Below, one piece after another: positions 7,447 through 15,446 of a stretch of DNA of 20,395 nt. The position numbers and the translations under genes are program-made. This DNA comes from an uncultured Oscillospiraceae bacterium. GTDB lineage: Bacteria; Bacillota; Clostridia; Oscillospirales; Oscillospiraceae. The first letter of the stretch is position 1, and each line of letters starts with the position of its first letter. The stretch is from assembly GCA_934574095.1 (NCBI GenBank), contig CAKTMW010000033.1, forward strand, positions 1 through 20,395, in the 5' to 3' direction. The notes beneath the pieces are model-generated. The model was not told the origin of the DNA, made no database searches, and saw nothing but the letters and a program-made list of their open reading frames with translations.

Positions 7447-8412
7447 TTAATACCCCAGCTTCCGGTTGACCAGATGGGCCAGGGGACGACCGGCGGCGAA
7501 GTTCTCCAAATCCTCGCAGAACATATCCACATCCTTGTCGCGGGTATAGCCCAGGGACATATTGCCCGCCACGTGGGGGGTGATCAGCAGGTTCTTCGTC
7601 TCCCACAGGAAGTGGTCCTGGGGCAGCGGCTCAGGGACAAACACATCCAGCGCCGCACCGGCGATGCGTCCGGCGTTCAGCGCCTCGGCCAGCGCCTCCT
7701 GATCGACGGCCGTACCACGGCCCACGTTGACCACGATGGCCTGCGGCGGCAGCAAGGCAATGCGCTCACGGCTCAGCACGCCCACGGTCTCGCCGGTGGA
7801 GGGCAGGGCCATCACCAGAATGTCGGTATCCAGCAGCACACTGTCCAGGTCGGCCAGGGTCACGACCCGGTCAAAGGCGGGGTCGGCGGGCTTGATGGTG
7901 CGGCGGACGCCGCAGATGGACTTGGCCCCCATGGCCTTGGCCCGCTGGGCAAAGCTGGTGCCGATATCGCCGGTGCCCAGTACCGTGATGCTGGCCCCGC
8001 AGATGGAGCGCACCGGCAGCGGCGGCAGCCACACCCGCTCCCCCACGGCCTTCATGGTGGGCATCATCTGCCGCAGCAGCATCAGCGTCACCATGATGAT
8101 ATGCTCGGCGATGGTGACGCCGTAGGCGCCGGCGGAGTTGCTCAGCAGTACGCCCTCGTGGGGATACAGCGCCTCGTCCACGTACCGGTCTACCCCGGCG
8201 AAGCTGGCGCAGAACCATTTCAGCGCCGTCATATCCTTCAGCGCCGTCCGGTCGGGCATACCGTATACGATCTCATATTCCCCGGCCCGCTCCTTGGGCA
8301 GCGCACCGTCCAGATAGTAGTCCACCGTATAGCCGTGCTTTCCGGCCGCAGCCTCGATCTGCTGCCGATGGTGGGCCTCGAAGAATTTTTCCACTACCGC
8401 GATCTTTTTCAT
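7447..8412 (-). CDS. D-isomer-specific 2-hydroxyacid dehydrogenase
   Basis: A 321-residue NAD(P)-dependent oxidoreductase interconverting a 2-hydroxyacid and its 2-oxoacid. The Rossmann motif GTGDIG is at 146-151. The catalytic triad positions of the family are present: R232 in NVGRGT, E261 in FVPEPLP and H280 in ITPHVAG. Length is normal. Start at 8412 is chosen because AAAGGAG lies eight bases upstream; an ATG at 8418 is too close to it. The gene follows the stop of the FAD-dependent oxidoreductase by two bases, so the two are almost certainly one operon with coupled translation. The substrate is not evident; family members of this divergent type act on pyruvate, glyoxylate or phosphonates among others. 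The basic residue after the second beta strand, R170-R171, may favour NADP (inference). Confidence 0.92.
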   Translation of the reverse strand: MKKIAVVEKFFEAHHRQQIEAAAGKHGYTVDYYLDGALPKERAGEYEIVYGMPDRTALKDMTALKWFCASFAGVDRYVDEALYPHEGVLLSNSAGAYGVTIAEHIIMVTLMLLRQMMPTMKAVGERVWLPPLPVRSICGASITVLGTGDIGTSFAQRAKAMGAKSICGVRRTIKPADPAFDRVVTLADLDSVLLDTDILVMALPSTGETVGVLSRERIALLPPQAIVVNVGRGTAVDQEALAEALNAGRIAGAALDVFVPEPLPQDHFLWETKNLLITPHVAGNMSLGYTRDKDVDMFCEDLENFAAGRPLAHLVNRKLGY

Positions 8413-8414
8413 GG

Positions 8415-10001
8415 TCATCTCTCCTTTATCATTTCTTCCGCGCAGCGCATACCGTCGGCGGCGGCGGACAGGATGCCTCCGGCATACCCGGCTCCCTCGC
8501 CGCAGGGATACAGCCCGCGAATATTGCATTGGTACGTCTCATCCCGATGGATGCGCACGGGGGAGGACGAACGGCTCTCCACCGCCGTCAGCAGCGCGTC
8601 AGGGGCGGCATAGCCCCGGATCTTCCGCTCCAGCAGCGGCAGCGCACCGGCGATGGTCTCCGCCACAAAGGGCGGCAGACAGCGGTGCAGATCGGTATAG
8701 GCAACGCCGGGACGGTAGCTGGGCGTCACCCGCCCCGCTTCCGCCGTGGGACGGCCCAGCAGGAAGTCCTCCACCCGCTGGCAGGGGGCCCGATAGTCGC
8801 CGCCGCCCAGCTTATAGGCCGCTTCCTCGATCTCCCGCTGGAACCGGATGCCCGCCAGCGGATCGTCCCCGCCGCCGTAGTCCTCCGGCGTCACGTTCAC
8901 CAGCAGCGCCCCGTTGATGTTCTCCCTGTCTCTGGCGTACTCGCTCATGCCGTTGGTGACCACCCGGCCCGTCTCCGAGGCCGCCGCCACCACCTGTCCG
9001 CCGGGACAGACGCAGAAGGAAAAGGCGCTGCGTCCATTGTCCAGATGGCAGGATAATTTATAGGTAGACGGCGGCAGACAGGGATGGCCCGCGTACTGCT
9101 TGTATTGCGCCGCGTCCATGTCCTCCTGCCGGTGTTCGATGCGGACGCCCACGGCAAAGGGCTTGGCGGTCATGGCCACCCCGGCGTGATGCAGCATCTC
9201 CACCGTGTCACGGGCGCTGTGGCCCAGCGCCAGCAGCGCCTGACGGCAAGGCAGCGTATACGCGCCCTCCGGACCTTCCACCGTCAGCGCCGACAGCTGA
9301 CCGTTCTCCGCAGAGACGCCCGTCAGCTTATGGCCGAACCGGATATCCGCGCCCAACGCGGTCAGCTCCTCCCGCATATGCTTCAGGGCGATGTGCAGCA
9401 TATCGGTGCCTACGTGGGGCTTGGCGTCCCACAGGATATCCTCCGGCGCGCCGCACCGCACCAGCTCCTCCATAATAAAGCGGTGCCGCACATCCTTTGT
9501 GCCGGTGTTCAGCTTGCCGTCGGAAAACGCGCCTGCGCCGCCCTCGCCAAACTGGACGTTGGACTCGGTGTCCAGTTCGCCGCTTCGCCAGAAGCGCTCC
9601 ACGTCCTGCTGGCGGCGCTCCACACATTGGCCCCGCTCCAGCACGATGGGCTTCGCCCCGCACCGGGCCAGCGCCAGCGCCGCGAACAGTCCCGCAGGCC
9701 CCATACCCACCACCACCGGCGGCACAGCCCCGCCGGAGACGGCAGGCGGCAGCGCATAGACCTCCGGCGCGTAGCGGGACACATGCCTGTCCCGGCAGCG
9801 CTTCAGGAGCCGCGCCTCGTCCTTCACCGTGACGGCCACAGTGTACACGAACCGCAGGCCGTCCCGTGCGTCGATGGCCCGGCGCAGCACCTGCACTTCG
9901 GCGATCTCACCTGTCCGGCAGCCCAGCAGGGCGGCGGCCTTCGCTTTCAGTTGTTCCTCTCCCGCGTCCAGCGGAAGCTTCAGGCCCTCCAGCCGCAGCA
10001 T
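8415..10001 (-). CDS. FAD-dependent oxidoreductase, COG2509 family
   Basis: A 528-residue flavoprotein of the widespread but poorly characterised COG2509 dehydrogenase group. A ferredoxin-like N-terminal part (about 1-90) precedes the FAD-binding motif VVVGMGPAGLFAALALARCG (96-115) with the acidic strand end VLERG (120-124). FGEGGAGAFSDGKLNTG (151-167) is the hallmark motif of this family. Near the C terminus, GLYPCGEGAGYAGGI is the second FAD contact. The start at 10001 is set by AAAGGAG seven bases upstream; an earlier in-frame start at 10049 has no ribosome binding site. It is first in a two-gene unit with the hydroxyacid dehydrogenase. Physiological substrate unknown. No good promoter was found in the upstream spacer. 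Confidence 0.9.
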   Translation of the reverse strand: MLRLEGLKLPLDAGEEQLKAKAAALLGCRTGEIAEVQVLRRAIDARDGLRFVYTVAVTVKDEARLLKRCRDRHVSRYAPEVYALPPAVSGGAVPPVVVGMGPAGLFAALALARCGAKPIVLERGQCVERRQQDVERFWRSGELDTESNVQFGEGGAGAFSDGKLNTGTKDVRHRFIMEELVRCGAPEDILWDAKPHVGTDMLHIALKHMREELTALGADIRFGHKLTGVSAENGQLSALTVEGPEGAYTLPCRQALLALGHSARDTVEMLHHAGVAMTAKPFAVGVRIEHRQEDMDAAQYKQYAGHPCLPPSTYKLSCHLDNGRSAFSFCVCPGGQVVAAASETGRVVTNGMSEYARDRENINGALLVNVTPEDYGGGDDPLAGIRFQREIEEAAYKLGGGDYRAPCQRVEDFLLGRPTAEAGRVTPSYRPGVAYTDLHRCLPPFVAETIAGALPLLERKIRGYAAPDALLTAVESRSSSPVRIHRDETYQCNIRGLYPCGEGAGYAGGILSAAADGMRCAEEMIKER

Positions 10002-10059
10002 GGCATGTCTCCTTTCATCGGTCACAAAAAGTTCAAAGTTTTCCCGCAAATCTTAAAGG

Positions 10060-10087
10060 TTGAATTAAGAAAACTGTATATGATAAT
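10060..10087 (+). promoter_or_regulatory. Probable promoter of the HtrA-like protease gene
   Basis: TTGAAT (10060-10065), a 16-base spacer and GATAAT (10082-10087) lie in the AT-rich spacer between the divergent genes, about 85 bases before the start. A consensus AAGGAGG ribosome binding site is near 10158-10165. No -10/-35 pair for the opposite operon was convincing. Confidence 0.5.
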
Positions 10088-10171
10088 AATCAAGATGAAT
10101 GATATCACATCCCCACCTGAAAATAAAGTAAAAGAAATGCAAAACGCCCCGAAAATAAAGGAGGAATCCCT

Positions 10172-11548
10172 ATGTATAACGATGAATTTGACCGCTTCAA
10201 TAATACCAACCAATACCACTACGGCCGCAACAGCAACCTGCCCGCCGACGACTATCAGCCCGCAGGCAGCACCCCCTCCCCGGAGGAGCCCAAGCCCGCC
10301 AGAAAATCCGGCTTCTTCAAGACCACAGCGTCGAAGGTGATCGCCATCGTCCTGGCCTGCGCCATCATCGGAACCGGCTGCGGCTTCGGCGGCGCGGCGC
10401 TGTACCGCAGCGCCAGCCGTCAGAACGCGGTCATCCAGCAGTCCAGCCGCGAGCCCGTCTCCGTAAAGGTGAATCAGGTGGACGGTCAGACCAAGATGGA
10501 GCCCGCCGAGGTATACGCCTCCACGGTGAACTCCGTGGTGTCCATCAACACCACCTCCACCAGCGGCACCAACATCTTCGGTCAGGCGGTGGAGACCGCC
10601 AGCGCCGGCAGCGGCTTCATCATCACGCAGGACGGCTATATCGTCACCAACTACCACGTGGTGAAGGGCGCCACCTCCGTGAAGGTAACGCTGTATGACG
10701 GCAGCACCTACGACGCCACCGTCATCGGCGGCGACAGCGATTACGATGTGGCCGTCATCAAGATCGACACCACCGGCCTGTCCCCCGTCACCCTGGGCAA
10801 CAGCGAGGACGTGAACGTGGGCGATACCGTTCTTGCCATCGGCAACCCTCTGGGCGAGCTGACCTTCTCCATGAGTCAGGGCATCGTCTCCTGCTGCGAC
10901 CGCGCCATCAACGTGGACGGCACCCCCTTCAACATGATCCAGGTGGATGCCTCCATCAACCCCGGCAACTCCGGCGGCCCGCTGGTGAACCTGTATGGCG
11001 AGGTGGTGGGCATCGTGTCCGCCAAGTACTCCAGCTATTCCGACACCTCTGTGGAGGGTCTGGGCTTTGCCATCCCCATCAGTGACGTGCAGGCCATCAT
11101 CACCGACATCATTGAGAACGGTCAGGTGACAGGTAAGGCCTATCTGGCCATCAAGGCCGGCACCATGACCGAGCAGATGGCCGCCCAGTATAACATCGAC
11201 ATCAGCGAGGGCGTGTTCGTCTACTCCACCGAGAGCGGCGGCGCCGGCGAGCGTGCCGGTTTGCAGCTGGGCGACGTCATCACCAAGGTGAACGACACCG
11301 CCATCACCTCCATGACCGATCTGTCCGCCGCCAAGAAGAACTATAAGGCGGGCGACACCGTGACGCTGACCGTCTACCGCAACGGCGAGTATATCACCCT
11401 TGACCTGACCTTCGACGAGCAGCCTCAGACCACCGGCGAGGACACTACCACCGATAACCAGCAGGATAACCAGCAGCAGGGTGGCCAGGACTACTCCGAC
11501 ATGTTCCGCGACTTCTACAACTACTACTTCGGTCAGAACGGCCGTTGA
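10172..11548 (+). CDS. HtrA/DegP-like membrane-anchored serine protease with PDZ domain
   Basis: A 458-residue S1C-family protease and chaperone for envelope protein quality control. A polar cytoplasmic N terminus (1-54) leads to one membrane helix at about 55-77, so the catalytic part is outside the cell. The triad is H162 in VTNYHVV, D192 in SDYDVAVIKI and S267 in NPGNSGGPLV. One PDZ domain follows at about 320-412 (ERAGLQLGDVITKVNDTAIT). After it comes a Thr/Asp/Gln-rich linker and an unusual aromatic C terminus, YSDMFRDFYNYYFGQ (441-455). Single-anchor, one-PDZ layout is usual for Gram-positive HtrA. It is monocistronic, with its own promoter region and a strong terminator; no CssRS-type regulator is beside it. 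Confidence 0.95.
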   Translation: MYNDEFDRFNNTNQYHYGRNSNLPADDYQPAGSTPSPEEPKPARKSGFFKTTASKVIAIVLACAIIGTGCGFGGAALYRSASRQNAVIQQSSREPVSVKVNQVDGQTKMEPAEVYASTVNSVVSINTTSTSGTNIFGQAVETASAGSGFIITQDGYIVTNYHVVKGATSVKVTLYDGSTYDATVIGGDSDYDVAVIKIDTTGLSPVTLGNSEDVNVGDTVLAIGNPLGELTFSMSQGIVSCCDRAINVDGTPFNMIQVDASINPGNSGGPLVNLYGEVVGIVSAKYSSYSDTSVEGLGFAIPISDVQAIITDIIENGQVTGKAYLAIKAGTMTEQMAAQYNIDISEGVFVYSTESGGAGERAGLQLGDVITKVNDTAITSMTDLSAAKKNYKAGDTVTLTVYRNGEYITLDLTFDEQPQTTGEDTTTDNQQDNQQQGGQDYSDMFRDFYNYYFGQNGR

Positions 11549-11554
11549 TGCCAT

Positions 11555-11601
11555 GGCAAGCAAAAAAGAGAAGCCTGAGTGCTTCTCTTTTTTTGCTTGC
11601 C
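11555..11601. terminator. Intrinsic terminator of the HtrA-like gene
   Basis: A 20-base left arm (11555-11574) pairs with 11581-11601 around CTGAGT, with one unpaired T. The core is AGAGAAGC/GCTTCTCT, followed by a run of seven T. The long lower stem is AT-rich. The right arm overlaps the -35 of the next gene. Confidence 0.92.
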
Positions 11602-11625
11602 TTTTTCAACAAATCGTGATATGGT
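11597..11625 (+). promoter_or_regulatory. Possible promoter of the transporter gene
   Basis: TTGCCT (11597-11602), a 17-base spacer and TATGGT (11620-11625). The -35 is embedded in the distal arm of the preceding terminator, so the two genes are separate units with no slack between them. Confidence 0.5.
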
Positions 11626-11660
11626 AACAGCCGTTGACCATTGAGAGATGAGGAATGTTT

Positions 11661-12767
11661 ATGAAAGCTTTTTTCCGCTGGTGCGGCGCAAACGCCATGC
11701 CACTGATCGCTATTCTGGCCGCCATCGTGACGGCGTGCTTCGTGCCGCCGGACGCGGCTTATCTGGGATATTATGATATGAAAACCCTGGCGTGCCTTTT
11801 CTGTGTGCTGGCGGTGGTAATGGCTCTGCGGGGGATCGGCCTGTTTCCCATGCTGGCTCAACAGATGATCCGGGCCTTTCATACCACCCGCAGCGTCACG
11901 GTGGCGCTGGTACTCATTACGCTGGTGGGATCCATGCTGCTGACCAATGACACAGCGTTGCTGACATTTCTGCCCCTGAGTTGGTTCGTGCTTCATGAAG
12001 CCGGCCAGGATCGTCTGACAGCTATCGTTTTTGTTCTGCAAAACTGCGCCGCCAATCTGGGCGGTATGCTGACGCCCTTTGGCAACCCTCAAAATTTGTA
12101 CCTGTTCAATCATTACGGGATTCCCAACAGAACGTTTATCGCCATTATGCTGCCGCCGTTTCTGCTGTCTACGGCGATGATTCTGCTGTGCTGCCTGTTG
12201 ATCCGTCCGCAGCCGCTTACTGTCCCGGCGCAGCAAGTGCGGCTGAATAGCCCCCGCACGGCGGCATACCTGCTGCTGTTCTGCATAGCGGTGGCCATGG
12301 TGCTGCGAGCGATCCCTTATTGGGTGGGGCTTGCGGTCATTGTGACGGCATTGCTGGTGCTGGATTACCGGGCGCTGTTGGGTGTGGACTGGGGGCTGCT
12401 GATTACCTTTGCCGCATTTTTTACCTTTTCCGGCAATATGGCCCGGATAGAAGCGGTACGGACATTATTTGCCCAATTGCTGACGCATGGTACCATGCCG
12501 GTGGCCGCCCTGACCAGCCAGATCATCAGCAATGTTCCCGCCGCCATCCTGTTGAGTCAGTTTACCGACGATTATTCCGGAGTACTGGTGGGTGTGAATA
12601 TTGGCGGCGCTGGCACTCTGGTGGCATCGCTGGCCAGTCTTATCACCTTCCGGGAGTACACCAAGCACATCACCGGGCAGAACGGACGGTTTATGGCTTT
12701 GTTCTCCGCTATCAGCTTTAGCTTTTTGGCGGTACTGCTGGCTGTTATGAGTTTGCTCACACGGTGA
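11661..12767 (+). CDS. Ion-transporter-superfamily permease (SLC13/ArsB/NhaD-like)
   Basis: A 368-residue integral membrane protein with about ten hydrophobic segments. The two inverted halves of the ion transporter superfamily can be seen: LTNDTALLTFLP (94-105) with NLGGMLTPFGNPQNLYL (132-148) in the first, and SQIISNVPAAILLSQF with an NIGGAGTLVAS loop in the second. Asn/Thr-rich re-entrant loops of this kind bind the substrate and sodium in SLC13 and citrate carriers. The protein is shorter than usual for the superfamily (commonly above 400). Start at 11661 is preferred, since GAGGA at 11650-11654 is six bases away; ATG 11655 would touch it. Substrate could be a di- or tricarboxylate, arsenite or Na+/H+; the sequence does not decide. 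Its AT-richer codon use differs from the neighbouring genes. Confidence 0.85.
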   Translation: MKAFFRWCGANAMPLIAILAAIVTACFVPPDAAYLGYYDMKTLACLFCVLAVVMALRGIGLFPMLAQQMIRAFHTTRSVTVALVLITLVGSMLLTNDTALLTFLPLSWFVLHEAGQDRLTAIVFVLQNCAANLGGMLTPFGNPQNLYLFNHYGIPNRTFIAIMLPPFLLSTAMILLCCLLIRPQPLTVPAQQVRLNSPRTAAYLLLFCIAVAMVLRAIPYWVGLAVIVTALLVLDYRALLGVDWGLLITFAAFFTFSGNMARIEAVRTLFAQLLTHGTMPVAALTSQIISNVPAAILLSQFTDDYSGVLVGVNIGGAGTLVASLASLITFREYTKHITGQNGRFMALFSAISFSFLAVLLAVMSLLTR

Positions 12768-12786
12768 AAAAGCCTACAAATATCCC

Positions 12787-12815
12787 TTGTTATTTGCAGC
12801 CGGTTGGTTTATAAT
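12787..12815 (+). promoter_or_regulatory. Promoter of the Asp23-FakA operon
   Basis: TTGTTA (12787-12792), a 17-base spacer and a perfect TATAAT (12810-12815). The start codon follows about 65 bases downstream, with AAAGGAAG at 12867-12874 as ribosome binding site. No terminator for the upstream transporter gene is seen, so read-through is possible. Confidence 0.75.
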
Positions 12816-12880
12816 AAGTGATATTATGTCATTATTATGCCCGCAAAGCGTAATCACCTCCAATAGAAAGGAAGGCTGCT

Positions 12881-13234
12881 ATGATAAAGATCAACAGTGA
12901 GCACGGAGATATCACCATCTCCAACGCCGTGTTCACCACCATTACCGGCGCCGCCGCCACCAACTGCTTCGGCGTCAAGGGCATGGCCTACCGCTCCATG
13001 ACGGACGGCCTTGTCCACCTGCTGCGCCCCGAAGCCATGAGCAAGGGCGTGAAAGTTACCTATAACGACGACAACACCGTGTCCATTGAGCTGCACATCA
13101 TGGTGGACGCCGGAGTGAACATTGCCACCGTCTGCCGCGCCATTATGAGCGAGGTCAAGTATGTGGTCACCTGCAACACCGGTGTGGAGGTCCGGGACGT
13201 GAACGTCTGCGTGGACTCCGTCAGTAAGAGCTAA
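12881..13234 (+). CDS. Asp23/Gls24 family envelope stress protein (YloU-like)
   Basis: A 117-residue member of the Asp23/Gls24 family, small proteins linked to cell envelope homeostasis in Gram-positive bacteria. The typical pattern is visible: GDITISNAVFTTITGAAATN near the N terminus, then a basic/hydrophobic core and VDAGVNIATVCRAIMSEVKY with a closing VRDVNVCVDSV strand. It has no signal peptide or membrane segment. It lies 17 bases before the FakA-like kinase gene, the same order as yloU-yloV in Bacillus subtilis, which strengthens both calls. The exact molecular role of this family is unsettled. Confidence 0.93.
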   Translation: MIKINSEHGDITISNAVFTTITGAAATNCFGVKGMAYRSMTDGLVHLLRPEAMSKGVKVTYNDDNTVSIELHIMVDAGVNIATVCRAIMSEVKYVVTCNTGVEVRDVNVCVDSVSKS

Positions 13235-13251
13235 GGGAGGATCACTGCAAG

Positions 13252-14925
13252 ATGATTGAAAAGATCAACGGCGCCGCCTTTAAGGAGATGGTGCTGTTCG
13301 GCGCGGCCTGCATTGCCGGACAGAAGCAGGCCATCAACGACCTGAACGTATTCCCCGTGCCGGACGGCGACACCGGCACCAATATGTACCTGACCATCCA
13401 GACCGCCTGCGCCGAGCTGAAGAAGGCGGAGCCCGCCACCGTGGACGAAGCCGCCAAGATCACGGCCCGCGGTCTGCTGCGGGGTGCCCGCGGCAACTCC
13501 GGCGTCATCCTGTCCCTGCTGTTCCGGGGCATGTCCAAGTCCTTCAAGGATATGGCCGAGGCCGACGGCGCGGCTCTGGCCGCCGCCATGCAGGAGGGCG
13601 TGGCCACCGCCTACGGCGCGGTGATGAAGCCTGCCGAGGGCACGGTGCTGACCGTTTCCCGCCTGGCCGCCCAGCGGGCCGCCGAGGCCGCCCAGGAGAA
13701 CAACGCCGTGGAGTTCGTGCTGGAGGAAGCCATCCGTGCCGGTGAAGTGACGCTGGCCGAGACGGTGGAAATGAACCCGGTGCTGAAAAAGGCCGGCGTG
13801 GTAGACGCCGGCGGCAAGGGCTACCTCATCATTCTGGACGGCATGCTGCGCTGCCTGCGGGGCGAGGCCATTCCCGAAGTCAGCGATGAGCCGGAGGTCA
13901 AGGAAAAGGCCGACTTCGCCGCGCTGGAAGATGAGATCACCTTCACCTTCGACACCGTCTTCATCGTCCGCAAAACCATGGGCGAAAAATCCCTGGATCC
14001 CCTGCGGGCCTATCTGGACAGCATCGGCGACAGTCTGGTCATCGGCGAGGACGACGAGTGCTTCAAGGTCCACGTCCATACCGACATCCCCGGCCACGCC
14101 CTGACGGAAGCCCAGAAGTACGGCACGCTGGAGTTGGCGAAAATCGAAAATATGCGCACCCAGCGGGACGACCTGGCGGCTGGCCGTCAGGCTCACAGCA
14201 CCGACGATCTGGACGCTGTGGAGGAAGAGCTGGAGGCCCAGGGGAACGCTGTGGCCCCCGCCGAAAAGCGGTACGGCTTTGTGGCCGTCTGCGCGGGCGA
14301 CGGACTGGCAGACACCTTCCGCGCCCTGGGCGTGGACACCATCGTGTCCGGCGGCCAGACCATGAACCCCTCCACCGAGGCCATTCTCAAGGAGGTCAAC
14401 CGCACCCCCAGCGAGGTGGTGTTCATCCTGCCCAACAACAAGAATATCATCATGGCCGCCCAGCAGTGCGAGGGCCTGACGGAGAAGCAGATCATCGTCA
14501 TCCCCACTGCCACCGTGCCCCAGGGCATCACCGCCATGATGAGCTTCGACCCCGACGAGACCGACCCCCAGACCATCGCGCAGGCCATGGTGGCCGCCGC
14601 CCAGACGGTGTCCACCGCTCAAATCACCTACGCCGCCCGCAACTCTGATTTCGACGGCTTTGCCATCAACGCGGGCGACTATCTGGCGCTGCTGGACGGC
14701 AAGCTGTTCGGCACCAGCCGCAGCATGGATGAGCTGTTGGAGAAGCTGAGCCAACACGCCGCCCAGGCCGGTGCGGAGTACATCAACATCTACACCGGCG
14801 AGGGCGTCTCCGACGACGAGGGCGCCAAGACCGAGGCGCTGTTTGCCCAGTGCTGTCCCGACGCGGAGGTAGCGGCCATCCCCGGCGGCCAGAGCGTGTA
14901 CTTCTATATCATTTCGATTGAATAA
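13252..14925 (+). CDS. fakA: FakA-like fatty acid kinase (DAK2 domain, YloV)
   Basis: A 557-residue kinase that phosphorylates fatty acids presented by a separate FakB carrier, feeding exogenous fatty acids into phospholipid synthesis. The N-terminal DhaL/DAK2 nucleotide domain (about 8-200) has the magnesium-binding aspartates in NVFPVPDGDTGTNMY (32-46) and the GARGNSGVILS loop (78-88). The middle domain carries KVHVHTD with H274 and H276; the position that is cysteine in the YCTEF motif of Bacillus and Staphylococcus proteins appears to be D234 here (FTFDTVFIV). The C-terminal domain has SGGQTMNPST and LPNNKNI, as in the family. GGGAGG lies upstream of the start. It is second in the operon with the Asp23-like gene and followed by a strong terminator. 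No fakB gene is in the window. Confidence 0.93.
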   Translation: MIEKINGAAFKEMVLFGAACIAGQKQAINDLNVFPVPDGDTGTNMYLTIQTACAELKKAEPATVDEAAKITARGLLRGARGNSGVILSLLFRGMSKSFKDMAEADGAALAAAMQEGVATAYGAVMKPAEGTVLTVSRLAAQRAAEAAQENNAVEFVLEEAIRAGEVTLAETVEMNPVLKKAGVVDAGGKGYLIILDGMLRCLRGEAIPEVSDEPEVKEKADFAALEDEITFTFDTVFIVRKTMGEKSLDPLRAYLDSIGDSLVIGEDDECFKVHVHTDIPGHALTEAQKYGTLELAKIENMRTQRDDLAAGRQAHSTDDLDAVEEELEAQGNAVAPAEKRYGFVAVCAGDGLADTFRALGVDTIVSGGQTMNPSTEAILKEVNRTPSEVVFILPNNKNIIMAAQQCEGLTEKQIIVIPTATVPQGITAMMSFDPDETDPQTIAQAMVAAAQTVSTAQITYAARNSDFDGFAINAGDYLALLDGKLFGTSRSMDELLEKLSQHAAQAGAEYINIYTGEGVSDDEGAKTEALFAQCCPDAEVAAIPGGQSVYFYIISIE

Positions 14926-14926
14926 G

Positions 14927-14956
14927 AAAAAGGAGGGCAAAAGCCCTCCTTTTTCT
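14927..14956 (+). terminator. Intrinsic terminator of the Asp23-FakA operon
   Basis: Perfect 12-base stem: AAAAAGGAGGGC (14927-14938) with GCCCTCCTTTTT (14943-14954), loop AAAA. It begins one base after the stop codon. Confidence 0.95.
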
Positions 14957-15002
14957 ATTTCATTGCGGTTGCCTGTTCCTCCAAAATTCCACCGCACCTT
15001 TT

Positions 15003-15122
15003 CGTAGGGGAGGGGCGGGCGCTGTGGAGCGCAGTGAAACGAGTGCCCTCGGGGTACCCCTCCCGTTCGGCTTACGGCGGCTTTCCCGGTGTACGGCGGG
15101 CGGGGTAGAACCCCGCCCCTAC
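15003..15122. repeat. GC-rich block bounded by inverted CGTAGGGG / CCCCTACG ends
   Basis: CGTAGGGG at 15003-15010 is mirrored by CCCCTACG ending at 15122. Inside are small palindromes: GCGC-TGTGGA-GCGC (15020-15033) and GGGGTACCCC (15051-15060). No start codon with a ribosome binding site or family-like protein is encoded. It looks like an intergenic repeat element rather than a gene; whether it recurs in the genome cannot be seen here. Confidence 0.55.
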
Positions 15123-15287
15123 GCACTCACGATTGCGACGGTAGACGCGGAAGCGTTGTTCGACCTAGGTATCAGCGGCAGCGGCGCAGGAGCAAAGACG
15201 ATCCTTTTGACAAATCGAAATAGAAAATTTCACGTGAACGTGAGGTAATTATTTGCGAATTTGTGCGCACTGTAGCGCGCAGGAAGT

Positions 15288-15364
15288 CCAGAAACCTGGG
15301 TTTCTGGCTGTCCTTTTGGTCACTTTTGGGACAGCGGCCAAAAGTGACCCGCGCCGGGGCGCGG
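15288..15364. repeat. Stack of three adjacent hairpins
   Basis: Three near-contiguous perfect inverted repeats: CCAGAAACC/GGTTTCTGG (15288-15296, 15299-15307), GGTCACTTTTGG/CCAAAAGTGACC (15318-15329, 15338-15349) and CCGCGCC/GGCGCGG (15349-15355, 15358-15364). Together with 15003-15122 they fill most of the 490-base gap between the convergent fakA and proS genes. The stretch 15123-15287 between them holds only short palindromes such as TTCACGTGAA, and no gene that I can support. Confidence 0.7.
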
Positions 15365-15401
15365 AACCTCCCCTCCCCGCAAGGCGTACCACTTCTTCAT
15401 A

Positions 15402-15435
15402 CAAAACAAGAACCGCTGCTCTTGCAGCGGCTCTT
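15402..15435 (-). terminator. Intrinsic terminator of proS
   Basis: On the minus strand AAGAGCCGCTGC (15435-15424) pairs with GCAGCGGTTCTT (15419-15408), one G-T pair, loop AAGA, followed by GTTTTG. The T run is short. It lies 11 bases past the proS stop. Confidence 0.8.
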
Positions 15436-15446
15436 TCTTATATCGC

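Noticed and set aside
13231..15126. Long open frame on the minus strand opposite fakA (631 codons)
   Set aside because: It mirrors a well-supported FakA gene, its translation is low-complexity Gly/His/Leu/Val-rich, and it has no ribosome binding site or family motifs. It is a GC-rich shadow.
14955..15401. Possible CRISPR array
   Set aside because: The repeats are inverted and differ from each other. There are no regularly spaced direct repeats and no cas genes in the window.
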